DNA of 64,000 nucleotides, from assembly GCF_022921055.1 (NCBI RefSeq), contig NZ_CP095061.1:4813501-4877500 (forward strand), given 5' to 3'. Position 1 is the first letter of the stretch, and every line of letters starts with the position of its first letter. Shown piece after piece: positions 1 to 10,138 of this stretch. The position numbers and the translations under genes are program-made. The notes under the pieces are model-generated. The model did not search any database. It was given only the letters and a program-made list of their open reading frames with translations, and was not told where the DNA came from. The stretch comes from Hymenobacter volaticus (GTDB taxonomy: Bacteria > Bacteroidota > Bacteroidia > Cytophagales > Hymenobacteraceae).

Positions 1-70
1 TGTCTCACTTACCGCTACGTTGGTTATGGACCTCGTTACTTGTTCCCGCGCAGTACGTGTTGTTTTCACC

Positions 71-559
71 ATGATCGGCCAATTCCGCCCTGTTCTGTTG
101 GCTGCTAGTTGCTTCGTGGGGTTGCTGTTTTTCGGTGGCTGTGACCAAGCCACCGCGCCTGCCAAGAAAGGCAAGCCATATAAGGTGCTGAAGCTACAGG
201 ATCCGGGAAACCACGTGTACAAGTATATGGCTTTGAAGGAGCAATTGTTGAACATTATGAGGCGTAATGGCCAGATCACACCCGAACAGCAACGACGCCA
301 GAGAATTCGCCGTGACAGCCTCAACCGACTACCTCTCACTCCAGAAGTAAGAGACCAGCTTGCTCAGCTCATGGGCTTTAAAAATGACCTTCAACAACGC
401 TACTTGATGAATCAAATAAATTTGGAGCGCAACGAGATATATAAAACCAATCCTTCCTTCTTCACAAAGTCTAGGCAAGCCCAGAGGAAATGGCTGCTTC
501 TGTCGCAGGCTAGTAATGGTAGCTACCGCGGCACCCCGGACTACGTAGAAGTAGAATAG
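71..559 (+). CDS. Small putative lipoprotein, unknown function
   Basis: A 162-residue protein if translation starts at the ATG at 71. This start places a hydrophobic stretch (LLAASCFVGLLFFGGC) directly behind a short basic N-terminus and a lipobox Cys at residue 24, as in a lipoprotein signal peptide. The longer upstream reading adds 17 residues and spoils that signal. The mature part is polar, rich in Gln, Arg and Asn, and probably helical; I recognise no domain. It would be exported and lipid-anchored at the cell envelope. No Shine-Dalgarno site is obvious, which is normal in Bacteroidota. It stands alone ahead of an SDR gene. Confidence 0.6.
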   Translation: MIGQFRPVLLAASCFVGLLFFGGCDQATAPAKKGKPYKVLKLQDPGNHVYKYMALKEQLLNIMRRNGQITPEQQRRQRIRRDSLNRLPLTPEVRDQLAQLMGFKNDLQQRYLMNQINLERNEIYKTNPSFFTKSRQAQRKWLLLSQASNGSYRGTPDYVEVE

Positions 560-609
560 GTATTTTCAACTACCATTGCTCCAATACTTGTGGCCCCTCG
601 CTTTATTCT

Positions 610-1403
610 ATGCATATGATGTTTAGCCAGCAAGTCGTTTGGATTACGGGGCTTCCACGGGTATTGGGGAGGCGCTGGCCTTACAATTTGCCCAGCAAGG
701 GGCGCGGTTGGTGCTGTCGGCGCGCAATGTAGCGGCGCTGGAGCGGGTGCAGGCCGCTTGTGCACCCGCTCAGGTGCTGGTAGTTCCCCTCGATTTAACG
801 GATGCTGCTAGCCTACCAGCCGCAGTGAAACAAGTACTAACGCAGTATGGCCGGTTGGATGTGCTGGTCAACAATGCGGGCCTGAGCCAGCGCTCTTTGG
901 CCTTGGAAACCACCCTGGCCGTAGACCGGCAGCTAATGGAAGTGAATTACTTCGGTACCGTTGCGCTGACCAAAGCCGTGCTGCCGCATTTGCTTGAACA
1001 GGGCAGCGGACGGATAGTAGTGGTGAGTAGTTTGGTAGGCAAGTTTGGCTCGCCTTACCGGTCGGCCTACGCTGCTTCCAAGCACGCGCTCCACGGCTTT
1101 TTTGATTCGTTGCGGGCCGAACTAGCGGGCACCGGATTGGGAGTCACTTTAATCTGCCCCGGCTTCATCCGGACTACTATCTCCGTCAATGCCCTTACTG
1201 GCGACGGAACTCCTCTTGGAACCATGGACGATGCTACCAATAAGGGGTTAGCTCCCGCCACATTTGCCCGACGCGCTTTGCACGCCGTGGCAAAGGGCAA
1301 AAACGAAGTTTATATCGGGGGCCGCGAAACCCTCGGGGTGCTGCTGAAACGGCTTACCCCCGGGTTGTTTGCACGGTTCCTGACCAAGGCGAAGGTGCGC
1401 TAG
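610..1403 (+). CDS. Short-chain dehydrogenase/reductase (one frame break near the start)
   Basis: Classical SDR, about 264 residues. The Rossmann motif (GASTGIGEAL), the NNAG motif and the catalytic Ser with YAASK are all visible, so it is an NAD(P)-dependent oxidoreductase of unknown substrate. The natural start ATG at 610 gives MHMMFSQQVVWITG, which is the expected beta-1 strand. That frame is lost at the GGGG run 648-651, and the rest of the gene continues one frame away. One more G restores WITGASTGIGEA without a break. The uninterrupted stretch on its own could start only at a TTG at 639, which would remove the first strand of the fold. The substrate is not predictable from the neighbours. 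Confidence 0.85.
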
Positions 1404-1454
1404 TGCAGAAAAACTCGACATTTCGCGCAGCACAGTGGCTACCAGAACAGCAAC

Positions 1455-1874
1455 CTACTGGCCAGATTTGCGGCTTTGCATTTCGGCCTGCATCTGACGC
1501 TGTTTAGTTTTAAGTTGTTGGTACTGCGTAGGCGTGAGTACCTGCTGCATTTGTTGGTTGGAAGCTGTATTGATGCGCTTTAGCTCTGCCATTAGGGCGG
1601 GCCGATTGGTGGCGTATTGCTTTTGAGCATTGTTGGCTTGCTCAGCGGTGCTGGTCAGGATAGCCCGCACCTTCTGCTGCTGGTCGGGGCGCAGCTTCAG
1701 CTCGTCGGTCATTACATCAGTTAGGTCGCGGGCGGCGGTGGGGGCTACCGTGGGCGCGGGCGCAGGGGCTACACTTACAGATTTAGCTTCGGGAATATTC
1801 TTGTTGCGACGGGCACAGCCAGTGGCCAGGGAAGCCAGCAAGCACAGGGCGAGAAGAGGGCGAGAAAAGAACAT
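1455..1874 (-). CDS. Spy/CpxP-like periplasmic lipoprotein
   Basis: A 139-residue protein starting at ATG 1874, with a lipoprotein signal peptide ending LATGC at about residue 20. A short Ala/Pro linker leads into a helical domain with LRPDQQQKVRAIL and LTPTQYQQLKTKQ. These paired 'L-T/R-P-x-Q' helices resemble the LTxxQ repeats of Spy/CpxP-type periplasmic chaperones, so a role in envelope stress or protein holding is possible. The likeness is at pattern level only. It converges with the SDR gene 51 bp away and lies downstream of the alcohol oxidase gene on the same strand. Confidence 0.65.
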   Translation of the reverse strand: MFFSRPLLALCLLASLATGCARRNKNIPEAKSVSVAPAPAPTVAPTAARDLTDVMTDELKLRPDQQQKVRAILTSTAEQANNAQKQYATNRPALMAELKRINTASNQQMQQVLTPTQYQQLKTKQRQMQAEMQSRKSGQ

Positions 1875-1966
1875 AGCGCAGAAAAAGTATGAGTGTGTGT
1901 GGACCCCATACGCGAAAACCGCACCACTCGTCTATTCCGAATGCCCTATATCTTCTACCTCGACAC

Positions 1967-4026
1967 TCAGGACGCCGTAGCCGCCACAGACGCTGCCGCA
2001 GAAGAGGTGGTACTTGCCCCCGTTACCCCACTGGTTTTCAAGTGCTGAGCCGTGAAGTGCGCCAGCGCCATAGTGGTAAGCATAGGGTTTACGCCACTGC
2101 AAGCCGGAAATGCCGATGCGTCGGCGACGAACAGGTTGCGGACTTCGTAGGTTTCGCCGGTTGGGCTAACGGGGTGAGTAAACGAGTCGCCGCCCATGCG
2201 GCAGCTGCTCATCTGGTGGGCGCTGTAGAGGCCGTATTGGTTGGGGCGCCAACTCAAATGCGGCAGTTGCTCCAACACCTTGGGGTTCTGGATCTGGCCG
2301 TGTTGCGCGTGCAGAGTAGGCAACGTACCGTGCGGTAAAAAGATGGTGTGCGCCCCTGCCGCCGCATGAATTTCGGCGGCCCCCCGCACGCCTGCTAGCA
2401 TGTGGGCGCGGTCGTATTCGCTGAGCACATAGTCAACCACTACATGGCCGTATTTGTCGATGTTGACGCGGCCGCCGTCCCGGTCCCGGGTCAAGACGAT
2501 GAATGAGCCCATATGGGCCGCCTGCTGCATCAGTTTCTTATGCTGAGCCCCGATAACCAAGGCAGCACCATGCTCATCAGGCCGGCATGAGCTGGCGGGG
2601 TTTCCAATTTAGCGCCGTAGTTGGTGCCACTGAGTTTAGTGAAACTGTCGTTCACCACCGACATGCTGGGTCCAAACCAGGGGTTCATGGCCTGCTCGTA
2701 CAGTGCCGAAACTACCACCGTGGGATGCAGGTTGAGGTGGCGGCCCAGGTGCGGGTGCTTCAGGCCGCTGCGCAACAGTAAAGCCGGCGTTTGAATGGCG
2801 CCGCCCGCTACTACCACTCGCCGGGCCCGCACCGTTACGCGTATTTCCTGCCCGTCGGCTGTCGTGTGCACCGCCACCGCACCCGTTGCCCGGTTGTTGG
2901 CTATGGTCACGCGCTCCACGCGGGTATCGGCTAGCAGCCGGGCGCCGTGCTCGAAAGCCTGCAACAAATAAGTATTCAGCGTGCCTTGTTTAATGCCGTA
3001 GGCATCGCCCATGGTGCTGTAGCCTAAACCCCGGAAGTGCGCTTCCGAATCGGTGAGGCCTTTTTCGTTCCGCGGAATCAGCTTTACGTGCTGCCCCAAC
3101 TTCGTCGAGCCGTCCCAGAGGGCTTGGTTCTGGCCGTTGTGGCGCGGATAATCGGTGTTCACGCTCAGTGCTGTGCTCACGGCATCCACGCTTTTCTGAA
3201 AATCAGGCGACGTGAAATGCGGCACCATATGCTCGCGCGCCCACTCTTGTAGGATGTAGTCGGGCGTGCGGAAAGCGCCGGCCCAGTTAACGGTGGTGCC
3301 CCCGCCCAAGCAGGACCCAGCTAGCAAGCTGATGCCGCCATCTTGGGTGCTGAGCGCGCCTTTGCCATCGTAGAGCTTGCCTAGCATGTCTACCTCGCGC
3401 TGCGTGAAGTCGCAGCCGTGGCAGTAGGGACCTTTTTCCAGCACCAGCACATCGTGGCCAGCGGCGGCCAGCTCGCCAGCCACTACGCCCCCACCCGCGC
3501 CGCTACCAATCACCAGCACCTCACAGTCGTAGACCACATCTTCGGTGGGCTTTAAAGTTCGGATGGGTTTGACTGTATCCACTACATCATCGGCGGGCAG
3601 TGGGCCTGCGTACCCGATATTTTCCCATACTGGGTTGCTCGCTTCGGTTGAGGAGCTGCCGTAGTACAAGAACACGAACAGCTTGCGCAACGCGTGAAAG
3701 CCTTTGCGGAGTTGTGGCAGATTGCTCTGCGACCAACTTTGCAGCATTTTCTCGCGCTGGGCGGGTTGCAAGTGGCTGAACGGACGTAGCGGCCCAAACC
3801 ACGTCAACCCCAACGTTACTGTATCGAGCAAGTCCAACAGCTTCAGGAATTCGGCTTGTGCTCCAGCGGGTTGCTCGTCCAGCACTTCCCCTATCTTATC
3901 GAGGTCCACCCCTTCAGAACCCCGACGCTGCCAGTAAGCGGCGTGTTCAGCAGGTCCATCTATGGACGGAATAAAAGTGTCGGCAAGGGCACGTAGCGTA
4001 ACACGCTGGGCTTCGGTGAAGATCAT
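1967..4026 (-). CDS. GMC-family long-chain alcohol oxidase (one frame break)
   Basis: About 686 residues after repair. An N-terminal helical region (1-160, starting MIFTEAQRVTLRALADTFIP) precedes the FAD-binding GSGAGGG motif at 174-180. The GMC C-terminal signature (HQMSSCRMGGD, then NLFVADASAFPACSGVNPM) closes the protein. This order matches FAO-type fatty alcohol oxidases, which oxidise long-chain alcohols to aldehydes with FAD; the substrate is inferred. The frame is lost at CCCC 2548-2551 on the plus strand: the first part reads LPWLSGLSIRN and stops, while one extra G on the coding strand gives LPWLSGAQHKKLMQQ and joins the rest. An aldehyde dehydrogenase lies 200 bp upstream on the same strand, suggesting an alcohol-to-acid pathway. 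Confidence 0.85.
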
Positions 4027-4226
4027 ACTACTTGAAAGGGCGAGGCGGGGAAATTGCCAACTCTTGGGAAGCCGGCCGGGTCTGGAAAATATAAGATGTT
4101 TTCACCAGAAATGCTCGGCTTGCATACAAATAGTAGCGCGTTAGGCTGATCAAACCAACTTCATTGCCTTGGCTACGCGAGCTTGGTAGTCAGAACGTTA
4201 AACACCGAACTCTAGCCCCTCATTCT

Positions 4227-5669
4227 CTACAGCCAGCGCAGCAGCCACCCTACCATGCGCTGCACCTTGGGCGTGTAAGGAGGATAGAAGCTTTTGATGC
4301 CCGTAAAGCCGGTGCGCTGCTTGAGCACTGATTTTTCGTTGGAGAAAGCCAGAAAGCCCGCGTACCCGTGGGCACGACCGATGCCGCTGTTGCCGGCGCC
4401 ACCGAAGGGCAACTCCGGGTGGGCTAGTTGCAAGATGGTTTCGTTGACGGCCGCGCCACCCGCCGGAATGTTGCGCAGCAAGTAGCGCTGGTTTTCCTTG
4501 TTCTGGGTGAACACGTACAGCGCCAACGGCCGGGCCGCGAATTCACCTCGTCGGTGGCTTGCATAAGGGTGCTGAAAGTACGGATGGGCAGCAGCGGGCC
4601 GAATATCTCCTCTTGCATCACGCGACTGTCGGCGGTAGGGTTCAGCAGTACCGTGGGCTCAATAAAGCGCTGCTGGGCATCAACGTGGCCGCCCATCGCC
4701 ACTGTGGCTCCGTGTTGTTGCGCGTCTTCCAGCATGCCGGCCACCCGCTCGAAGTGGTGCTGGTTCACGATGCGCGCAAACGAATCGGAGGTGGCTACGC
4801 CTTGGCCATTTGCATTGTAGAAACGCTGCACCACGGCTCGCATTTCGGCTAGCAGTGGCTCCTGTACGGCTTCGTGTACCAGCAGATAGTCGGGGGCTAC
4901 GCAAGTTTGGCCGGCGTTGATGCCCTTGCCCCACATGATTTTCTCGGCAGCATCGCGCAAGTCGGCGGTTTCATCCACAATGACTGGGCTTTTGCCGCCC
5001 AGCTCCAGCGTGACGCTAGTGAGGTGTTCAGCGGCGGCCCGCATCACGATTTTGCCTACCTGCGGACTACCGGTGAAGAAGATGTGGTCGAAGGGCAGCT
5101 TCAGCAGTTCGGTGGCCACTTCCTTGTCGCCTTCTACCACTGCTACTTCCGCCGGATCAAACACTTCGCGGCCATGCGGCTAAGCAGGGCGGCCACGCTG
5201 GGCGTCATTTCAGAAGGCTTGATGATGGCGCAATTGCCCGCCGCCAGGGCCGAGATAAGCGGGTCGATGGCGAGGTAGAACGGGTAGTTCCAGGGTGCCA
5301 TGATGAGGCAGACGCCCTTGGGCTCGGCCTGCGTCCAGCCGCGCGCGCCCATCAGGGCCAGCGGCGTATCCACCGGCTTCACCGAAGTCCACTGCTTGAG
5401 GTGCTTGAGCGTGTGCTTCAGCTCGGTTTGCGACGGCCAAACTTCGGTAACGTCGGTTTCGGTGGCGGGCTTGCGGAAGTCGGCGTACAACGCTTCCTGA
5501 ATAGCCTTGCGGTTTTGCTCTATCCACTCCCCAGTTTGCGCAGGCGAACTGCCCGCGGGCCGGCACTTTCGCGGCGCAGCGCCTCCGAGCGGGCTTGCTG
5601 CCGCTTGAAAAGCTGCTGCAACGCTGACGTTTCGGACGAAGAAGAAACGGAAGCAACGAGAGGTTCCAT
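4227..5669 (-). CDS. Aldehyde dehydrogenase, ALDH3-like (three frame breaks)
   Basis: About 481 residues once repaired, the usual size for the short ALDH3 class that oxidises fatty and aromatic aldehydes to acids with NAD(P). Visible motifs are MAPWNYPFYLAIDPL, the general-base segment TLELGGKSPVIV, the catalytic Cys in GQTCVAPDY, and EEIFGPLLPI. The start is ATG at 5669. Three single-base losses break the frame: CCCC 5529-5532 (repair gives RKLGEWIEQNRKAIQ), a lone C at 5167 (repair gives RMAAEVFDPAEVAVVE) and GGG 4532-4534 (repair gives NSRPRPLALYVFTQ). No catalytic residue is lost. It precedes the alcohol oxidase on the same strand, as expected for two successive oxidation steps. Confidence 0.88.
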
Positions 5670-5929
5670 ACTAAGGAGCTAAGAGCGGAAAGTGGGTCGT
5701 GGTACTACGTAAGGTTGGCAGCTTTTATTGAATTGCCAACTATTGCCTGCCAGTCAAAGTTCTACACACTTCAGTGGCTTCCCCTGCCGCCATGTATTCA
5801 TTGCACTAGTCTGCTAAAAGCTCTCGAACAACTTATACTCCTGACTCTGAAGCTACTCGACGAGGCAGCGCACTATTTGAGTAGGCGAGACGTTTAGGCA
5901 GCTTGTCTTTCCTTTTTTGAACGCCCGTT

Positions 5930-6733
5930 TTGTCTTTACGCTTCCTGTACTCTTTGCGCCGGCTAGGTCTGGCGAGCTTCTTTTTAGTTTGTTCGGTTTT
6001 GCTGTCGGCCGGCGCACCCCCTCACCCAAAGCTGGAATCCCTTCACCTACGGGTGCAGCGCATTGCCCCGGATGTATATGTGCATACCTCTTACCGCCGC
6101 TACCCCGGCAATCCGGTGCCGGTACCATCCAACGGCCTTATCGTCAAGACCAAAACCGGGGCTTTGGTAGTAGACACGGCTTGGGACCCCGACCAAACCA
6201 TGGAACTGTTGCGCTGGGTGGCCGATACCTTGCACCAACGGGTGCGCCTGGTGGTTATCACCCACGCGCACGAAGACAGATTGGGCGGCTTGCCCGTACT
6301 GCAAGCCAACAATATTAAAGTGTATTGCACGCCACCTACCGCCGAGCACGCCGCTACACTGCCGTTCGGCGTACCCACGCCGGCCATCAAGCCTTACACC
6401 GTAATTCGGGCGGGCCGTACCCGGCTGGAGTTGTTCTACCCCGGCCCCGGCCACTCCCCAGACAACATGGTAGCCTGGCTCCCCAACCAGCAAGTACTTT
6501 TCGGTGGCTGCCTCATAAAAGGTGCCGACGCTACTGCACTAGGCAACATCGATGATGCCAACCTGAAGCAGTGGCCGGTAGCTGTGCGTGCAGTAGCATC
6601 GCGCTATCCGAAAGCGAGCTTAGTTGTGCCGGGCCATGGCGAGTGGGGGGATGCCAGCATGTTCAAACATACCCTGGAGCTGTTGCACTCCCCAAGCAGC
6701 AAACCGCAGACTGCGCTAAGCGGCCAGCCGTAA
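5930..6733 (+). CDS. Metallo-beta-lactamase-fold hydrolase, subclass B1 type
   Basis: A 267-residue secreted enzyme. The N-terminus is a signal peptide (about 1-29). The complete subclass B1 zinc set is present: HAHED (His112, His114, Asp116), His175 in GPGHSPDN, Cys194 in FGGCLIKG and His236 in VPGHGEWGD. The stretch LGNIDDANLKQWP is also typical of B1 beta-lactamases, so beta-lactam hydrolysis in the periplasm is a reasonable prediction, but activity cannot be shown here. The only available start is TTG at 5930, because a stop sits just upstream in frame; an unusual start or a lost base near it is possible. A strong terminator follows. Confidence 0.82.
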   Translation: MSLRFLYSLRRLGLASFFLVCSVLLSAGAPPHPKLESLHLRVQRIAPDVYVHTSYRRYPGNPVPVPSNGLIVKTKTGALVVDTAWDPDQTMELLRWVADTLHQRVRLVVITHAHEDRLGGLPVLQANNIKVYCTPPTAEHAATLPFGVPTPAIKPYTVIRAGRTRLELFYPGPGHSPDNMVAWLPNQQVLFGGCLIKGADATALGNIDDANLKQWPVAVRAVASRYPKASLVVPGHGEWGDASMFKHTLELLHSPSSKPQTALSGQP

Positions 6734-6777
6734 ACACCAGGCTTGAAACCCTGAATGCAACTTGTTCCACTTTGAAT

Positions 6778-6810
6778 AAACGGCGCTCGGCGAAAACCGG
6801 CGCCGTTTTT
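6778..6810 (+). terminator. Rho-independent terminator of the B1-type enzyme
   Basis: AAACGGCGC at 6778-6786 pairs with GCGCCGTTT at 6800-6808, and the right arm runs into TTTTT at 6806-6810. It lies about 45 bp after the stop codon. Confidence 0.85.
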
Positions 6811-6865
6811 CTTATATCTATAGGTTGGTCGGCACTCTAGGCTGATTCGAATTCTTTATATCCGA

Positions 6866-6915
6866 AAAAGAACGACATACTCTGGTAACTACTTGCCAAA
6901 GCACGTCGTTCTTTT
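6866..6915. terminator. Hairpin between convergent genes, likely bidirectional terminator
   Basis: AAAAGAACGAC at 6866-6876 pairs perfectly with GTCGTTCTTTT at 6905-6915 across a 28-base loop. The T-rich flank on the minus strand suits termination of the pectate lyase gene ending at 6950. Confidence 0.65.
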
Positions 6916-6949
6916 CAAGTAAGTCCTACCTCTGTGGGTGGCCCGAAAG

Positions 6950-8713
6950 CTAGTCCTTGCTGAATTTCACTGAGAGGCGCTGTTGAGCATCGGTGTACAA
7001 AATCAGATAGCTGCCGCGCGCCAAATCAGCGGTGCGGATGTGGGTTTCGCGCGTACCAGAAGCGGCGGGCAGGGTTAGTACTTTGCGCCCATCGAAGCTG
7101 TAAACTGTTAGGCTAGCGCCACGGCTAGCTACCGGGTGCGCCAACGTTAGTTCGTGCTGGGAGGGGTTAGGATATGCTTGAAGTAGCTCAGTGGTTGAGT
7201 TGGAAGCGGCAACAGCTAGTACCGGAGCCGTAAGGCCGTTCAGGTAGTTTTCCAGCATGGTGTAGCCATTGGCGCCGCGGGTGTTGCGGTCGGTAGCATC
7301 TTCGGGGTTAAGGCCCATGCTGGTTTCCCAGGCATCAGGCATGCCGTCGTGGTCGGCATCGGCGGGGCAGGCAGGGAATTGAGTTCAGGCCAGGCTACTT
7401 GGGAGATGCTGTAGGGCGTGCCGTGCGGAAAGCCACCTTGCACATCAATGAGGCCACCGGTGCGGTTGAGCACATCGTTTACAATGCGCTGGTCAAGGGC
7501 GTCGCGGACGGGCAGGATGCAGCCGGCGTTTTGCAACACGGCCAAGTAAGCGTCTTGGGCACTTTGCACGGGCAACTCCACCGTGGCAAAGGGCGCTGTT
7601 ACTTTAGCTAAAGCGGTGTCCGCGCGGGTACCTCCGTTCATTACGGCACCCAGCCAGTTGCTGGCCGTGGCCGCCGGGTAGCCATCGACGTAGTTGCCGG
7701 TCAGATAATACTTGCCGTAGGGCAGCGGCTTGCTGCCAGAGGTTAGCTTATACGGGTTGATGACTTCGCTACGAATTGCAACCCCGCCTGAGGAACCGGT
7801 AGTAGTGGAGGGGCCATATTTGTAGTAGTTGTTGACCACGTTGTAGTTGCCACCTTCGCCGCCATTCACGTTGTAGGAAGCCCAGTTGTAGAGCACGTTG
7901 TTGCGGAAGTCCACGTTTTCTTGCCCGGCAGTATTGGGCGAGAGGTTGCGACTGCCGTCGAAACGGGGCATCCGGCCGCGCATGTGGGCCAGCAAGTTGT
8001 GGTGCATGGTGGCGTTTCGGCCGCCCCAAATGCCGCCGTAGCCGTGGCGCTCGAAGTCGGTGTCGCCGGTTTCGAAGTGGTAGGAATAGTCGAGCGGCTC
8101 GCTGATCAGGTTCCACTGCAAGGTGGTGCTGTCGCCGCGGTACACGGTACACGCTTCGTCGGCCGACCAGCTCATGGTGCAGTGGTCGATCATGATTTTG
8201 CGGTACCCAATGCCCCCGAAAGCATCATCGTCGCCGCTGCCGTTCACCATGCCTTGGTTCTGGTTTTTGTCGCCTAACCGGAAGCGCACGAAGCGGATAA
8301 TAATGTTGTCGGCATTGAGGCTGACCGGATAATCGGCAATGCAAATACCGTCGCCGGGGCGGTTTGCCCGGCAATGGTGGTGTTGGCGCGGTTGAGGCGC
8401 AAATCGCCCAGCAAATGAATGGTGCCCGACACTCGAAACACGACCGTGCGGTAGGTAGCAGGTTGCGTGACGGCGTAGCGCAGGCTACCGGGTTGGCCAT
8501 CGTCGCTGAGGTTGGTTACCTCAAAAACGGTAGTAGCTGCTGCCGCCGTACCGCGGCCCCCGGAAGTGAATTTGCCGGCTCCTTCTGCCCCCGGAAATGA
8601 GGGTAGCTGCGCCTGCGCTGCTGGGCAAGAGTTACGAGCTTGAGGGCCAGTGCAAGAAATAAGCCGCGCCGCGCTAAGGTTTTCTGTTGTGGTAAGGTAA
8701 AGTTTGGGATCAT
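6950..8713 (-). CDS. Secreted pectate lyase family protein with T9SS sorting tail (three frame breaks)
   Basis: About 588 residues after repair. A signal peptide (from ATG 8713, ending near LAPAAQA) leads into a right-handed beta-helix lyase domain beginning FPGAEGAGKFTSGGRG and containing NTTIAGQTAPGDGI, IDHCTMSWSADEA and NYYKYGPS. Next come an Asp-rich DADHDGMPDAWE segment, like a calcium-binding linker, and a Por-type sorting tail (QAYPNPSQHELTL ... ARGSYLILY). It should be exported by type IX secretion and cleave pectic polymers. Frame breaks at GGG 8623-8625, GGGG 8356-8359 and GGGG 7364-7367 are each repaired by one base, and the paralogue at 16798-18273 confirms the repaired reading. 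A palindrome lies about 190 bp upstream. Confidence 0.85.
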
Positions 8714-8903
8714 GCTTAGGGAATTTGGTGGAGAAATCTGAACGATTTGTTGGGCTGTAGCTGCCAGCCCGAAGCTGTACGCAGTCAGCAACTAGCAGCC
8801 GCTTCTACAGGCCTAGATAAGCAGCTTTAGTAGCTAACCATACTAATGATTTTCAAAGGCAAACGTGTCGGGAATTTTGGTATTTAGTTGCGCAATCGTT
8901 GCC

Positions 8904-8915
8904 GGCAACGTTGCC
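8904..8915. promoter_or_regulatory. Putative operator palindrome upstream of pectate lyase 1
   Basis: GGCAACGTTGCC is a perfect 12-bp palindrome with a central CG, the layout of LacI-family operators. It is embedded in a longer stretch, GCAATCGTTGCCGGCAACG, which itself contains a second palindrome. The same 12-mer stands upstream of the second pectate lyase (18432-18443) in a similar setting. The regulator is inferred and not encoded in the window. Confidence 0.5.
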
Positions 8916-8998
8916 AGTTAGCCGCATCCAACTTCTTATACGGAGGGCTATACTACTGCTAGTTACTTGAGCTAGCAACCCAACCGCCGCAACCTAAG

Positions 8999-9057
8999 CT
9001 TTCCTCAACACAAAGCCCCTACATCAAGCGGACGCAGGGGCTTTGTGTTGAGGAAAG
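8999..9057 (-). terminator. Long perfect hairpin, probable terminator
   Basis: The 22 bases at 8999-9020 pair perfectly with 9036-9057 around a 15-base loop. It begins 8 bp past the stop of the lipoprotein gene at 9065. The inner part is AAAGCCCC/GGGGCTTT, a common terminator core, but no free T tract follows on the minus strand. Confidence 0.6.
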
Positions 9058-9064
9058 AGCATTG

Positions 9065-9724
9065 TTAGTTTTTCACTTTCAGTTCTCCGTCGTCGGCGTC
9101 GCGCTTCACTTTCGTGCCGTTTGGGTACTCCACTTTCGTATCGCCATCCTTATCTATTTTCACGGTCTTGCCGTTGGCGTATTTGATTTTGGTTTCACCG
9201 TTGGCCTTCTTCTCGTACTTCTCGATGGCCGGGCCACGGCGGCGGGCAGGCGCTTCCGCAGTTGAGGCAGTAGCGGGTGCGGGCGTAGCGGCTGTGTAGG
9301 GCGTGCCGTCGTAATAGGTGGCGCGGTTGGCGGTGTAGGTGTCGTACTGATCGGGGATGATGGTGCGCACCTGCTGATCGGTTTCGTCGTTGATGGCGCG
9401 CAGTGCGGCGTAGCGGCCGGTGGTATCGGTGGTGTAGCGGGTGGTGGCCTCGTTGAGGCGGCGGCCCCGGGTGTAGTACGTTTTCTCGATGCGCGTCACC
9501 ACAACGGTATCGGTCAGCTTAAGGTCTTCCGCCACGCGGGCAGCTAGTGCGTCAGCATCGGTGCGGTAGGCGGCCGTATCGGTATTGGCACCGTCGCGGC
9601 TTGCAACTACGGCCGTGTCAGCCGACGGCGTGGTCGCGACATCGACAGCGGCGGGTTTGTCTTGAGTGCAAGCGGTGGCCGCAAGAGTGGCAGCGGCCGA
9701 GAACAAGAGCAGGGTCTTCTGCAT
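9065..9724 (-). CDS. Putative lipoprotein with repetitive C-terminus
   Basis: About 219 residues from ATG 9724 (MQKTLLLFSAAATLAATAC), chosen because it gives a clean lipoprotein signal with lipobox Cys at 19; five extra upstream residues are possible. The middle region (TRIEKTYYTRGRRLNEA ... INDETDQQVRTII) is helical. The C-terminal 45 residues carry short repeats of the form Y-x-N-G-x-x-V-K-x-D (KYANGKTVKIDKDG, EYPNGTKVKRDADDG), resembling MORN-like or T-complex-like beta hairpins. Function unknown; it would be anchored in the envelope. A 22-bp hairpin follows the stop. Confidence 0.6.
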   Translation of the reverse strand: MQKTLLLFSAAATLAATACTQDKPAAVDVATTPSADTAVVASRDGANTDTAAYRTDADALAARVAEDLKLTDTVVVTRIEKTYYTRGRRLNEATTRYTTDTTGRYAALRAINDETDQQVRTIIPDQYDTYTANRATYYDGTPYTAATPAPATASTAEAPARRRGPAIEKYEKKANGETKIKYANGKTVKIDKDGDTKVEYPNGTKVKRDADDGELKVKN

Positions 9725-9739
9725 AAATGTAAAAATCAA

Positions 9740-10138
9740 ATGAAGTTGGACATAGCCAAGCAGCTATACTGCCGGCTGTTACGGTGCAGCTTCAAGTGAG
9801 GTTGTAGAATCATGCGACTGACCGCGTAACTCGCTGATTATAAGATGGACCCTATATCTCTTGTGGGCTTCGGTGAACGATGCACATGGGGTGTAGAGAC
9901 GAGACACTTCCTGTCGTTCAAGCCGTTTTTACAACTTTCTTCCACGAGGAGACATAAACGGTTGCGTCTCTGCACTCTGCTCATCTTGGTGAAAGAAGGG
10001 TAAGCTGACCTTCCGTATTTGCCGCAAACTCACTGAGTATGAATACTTAAAATCAAACAGAAGCGAGGTTATCACCTAGCCTCTTCGTGCTAGCCTTGCG
10101 TAGGGAAGCCTTCAAGTTCTTTGTTCTTTCCTCTTACT
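9740..10138. other. Gene-free region with a weak inverted repeat
   Basis: About 400 bases between divergent genes. GTAGAGACG near 9892 faces CGTCTCTGC near 9965, an imperfect inverted repeat that may be a decayed dispersed element. Promoters for both flanking genes must lie here, but none is clear to me. Confidence 0.35.

Noticed and set aside
1067..1433. Minus-strand frames inside the SDR gene
   Set aside because: Antisense shadows of a clear SDR coding sequence; no domain or start support.
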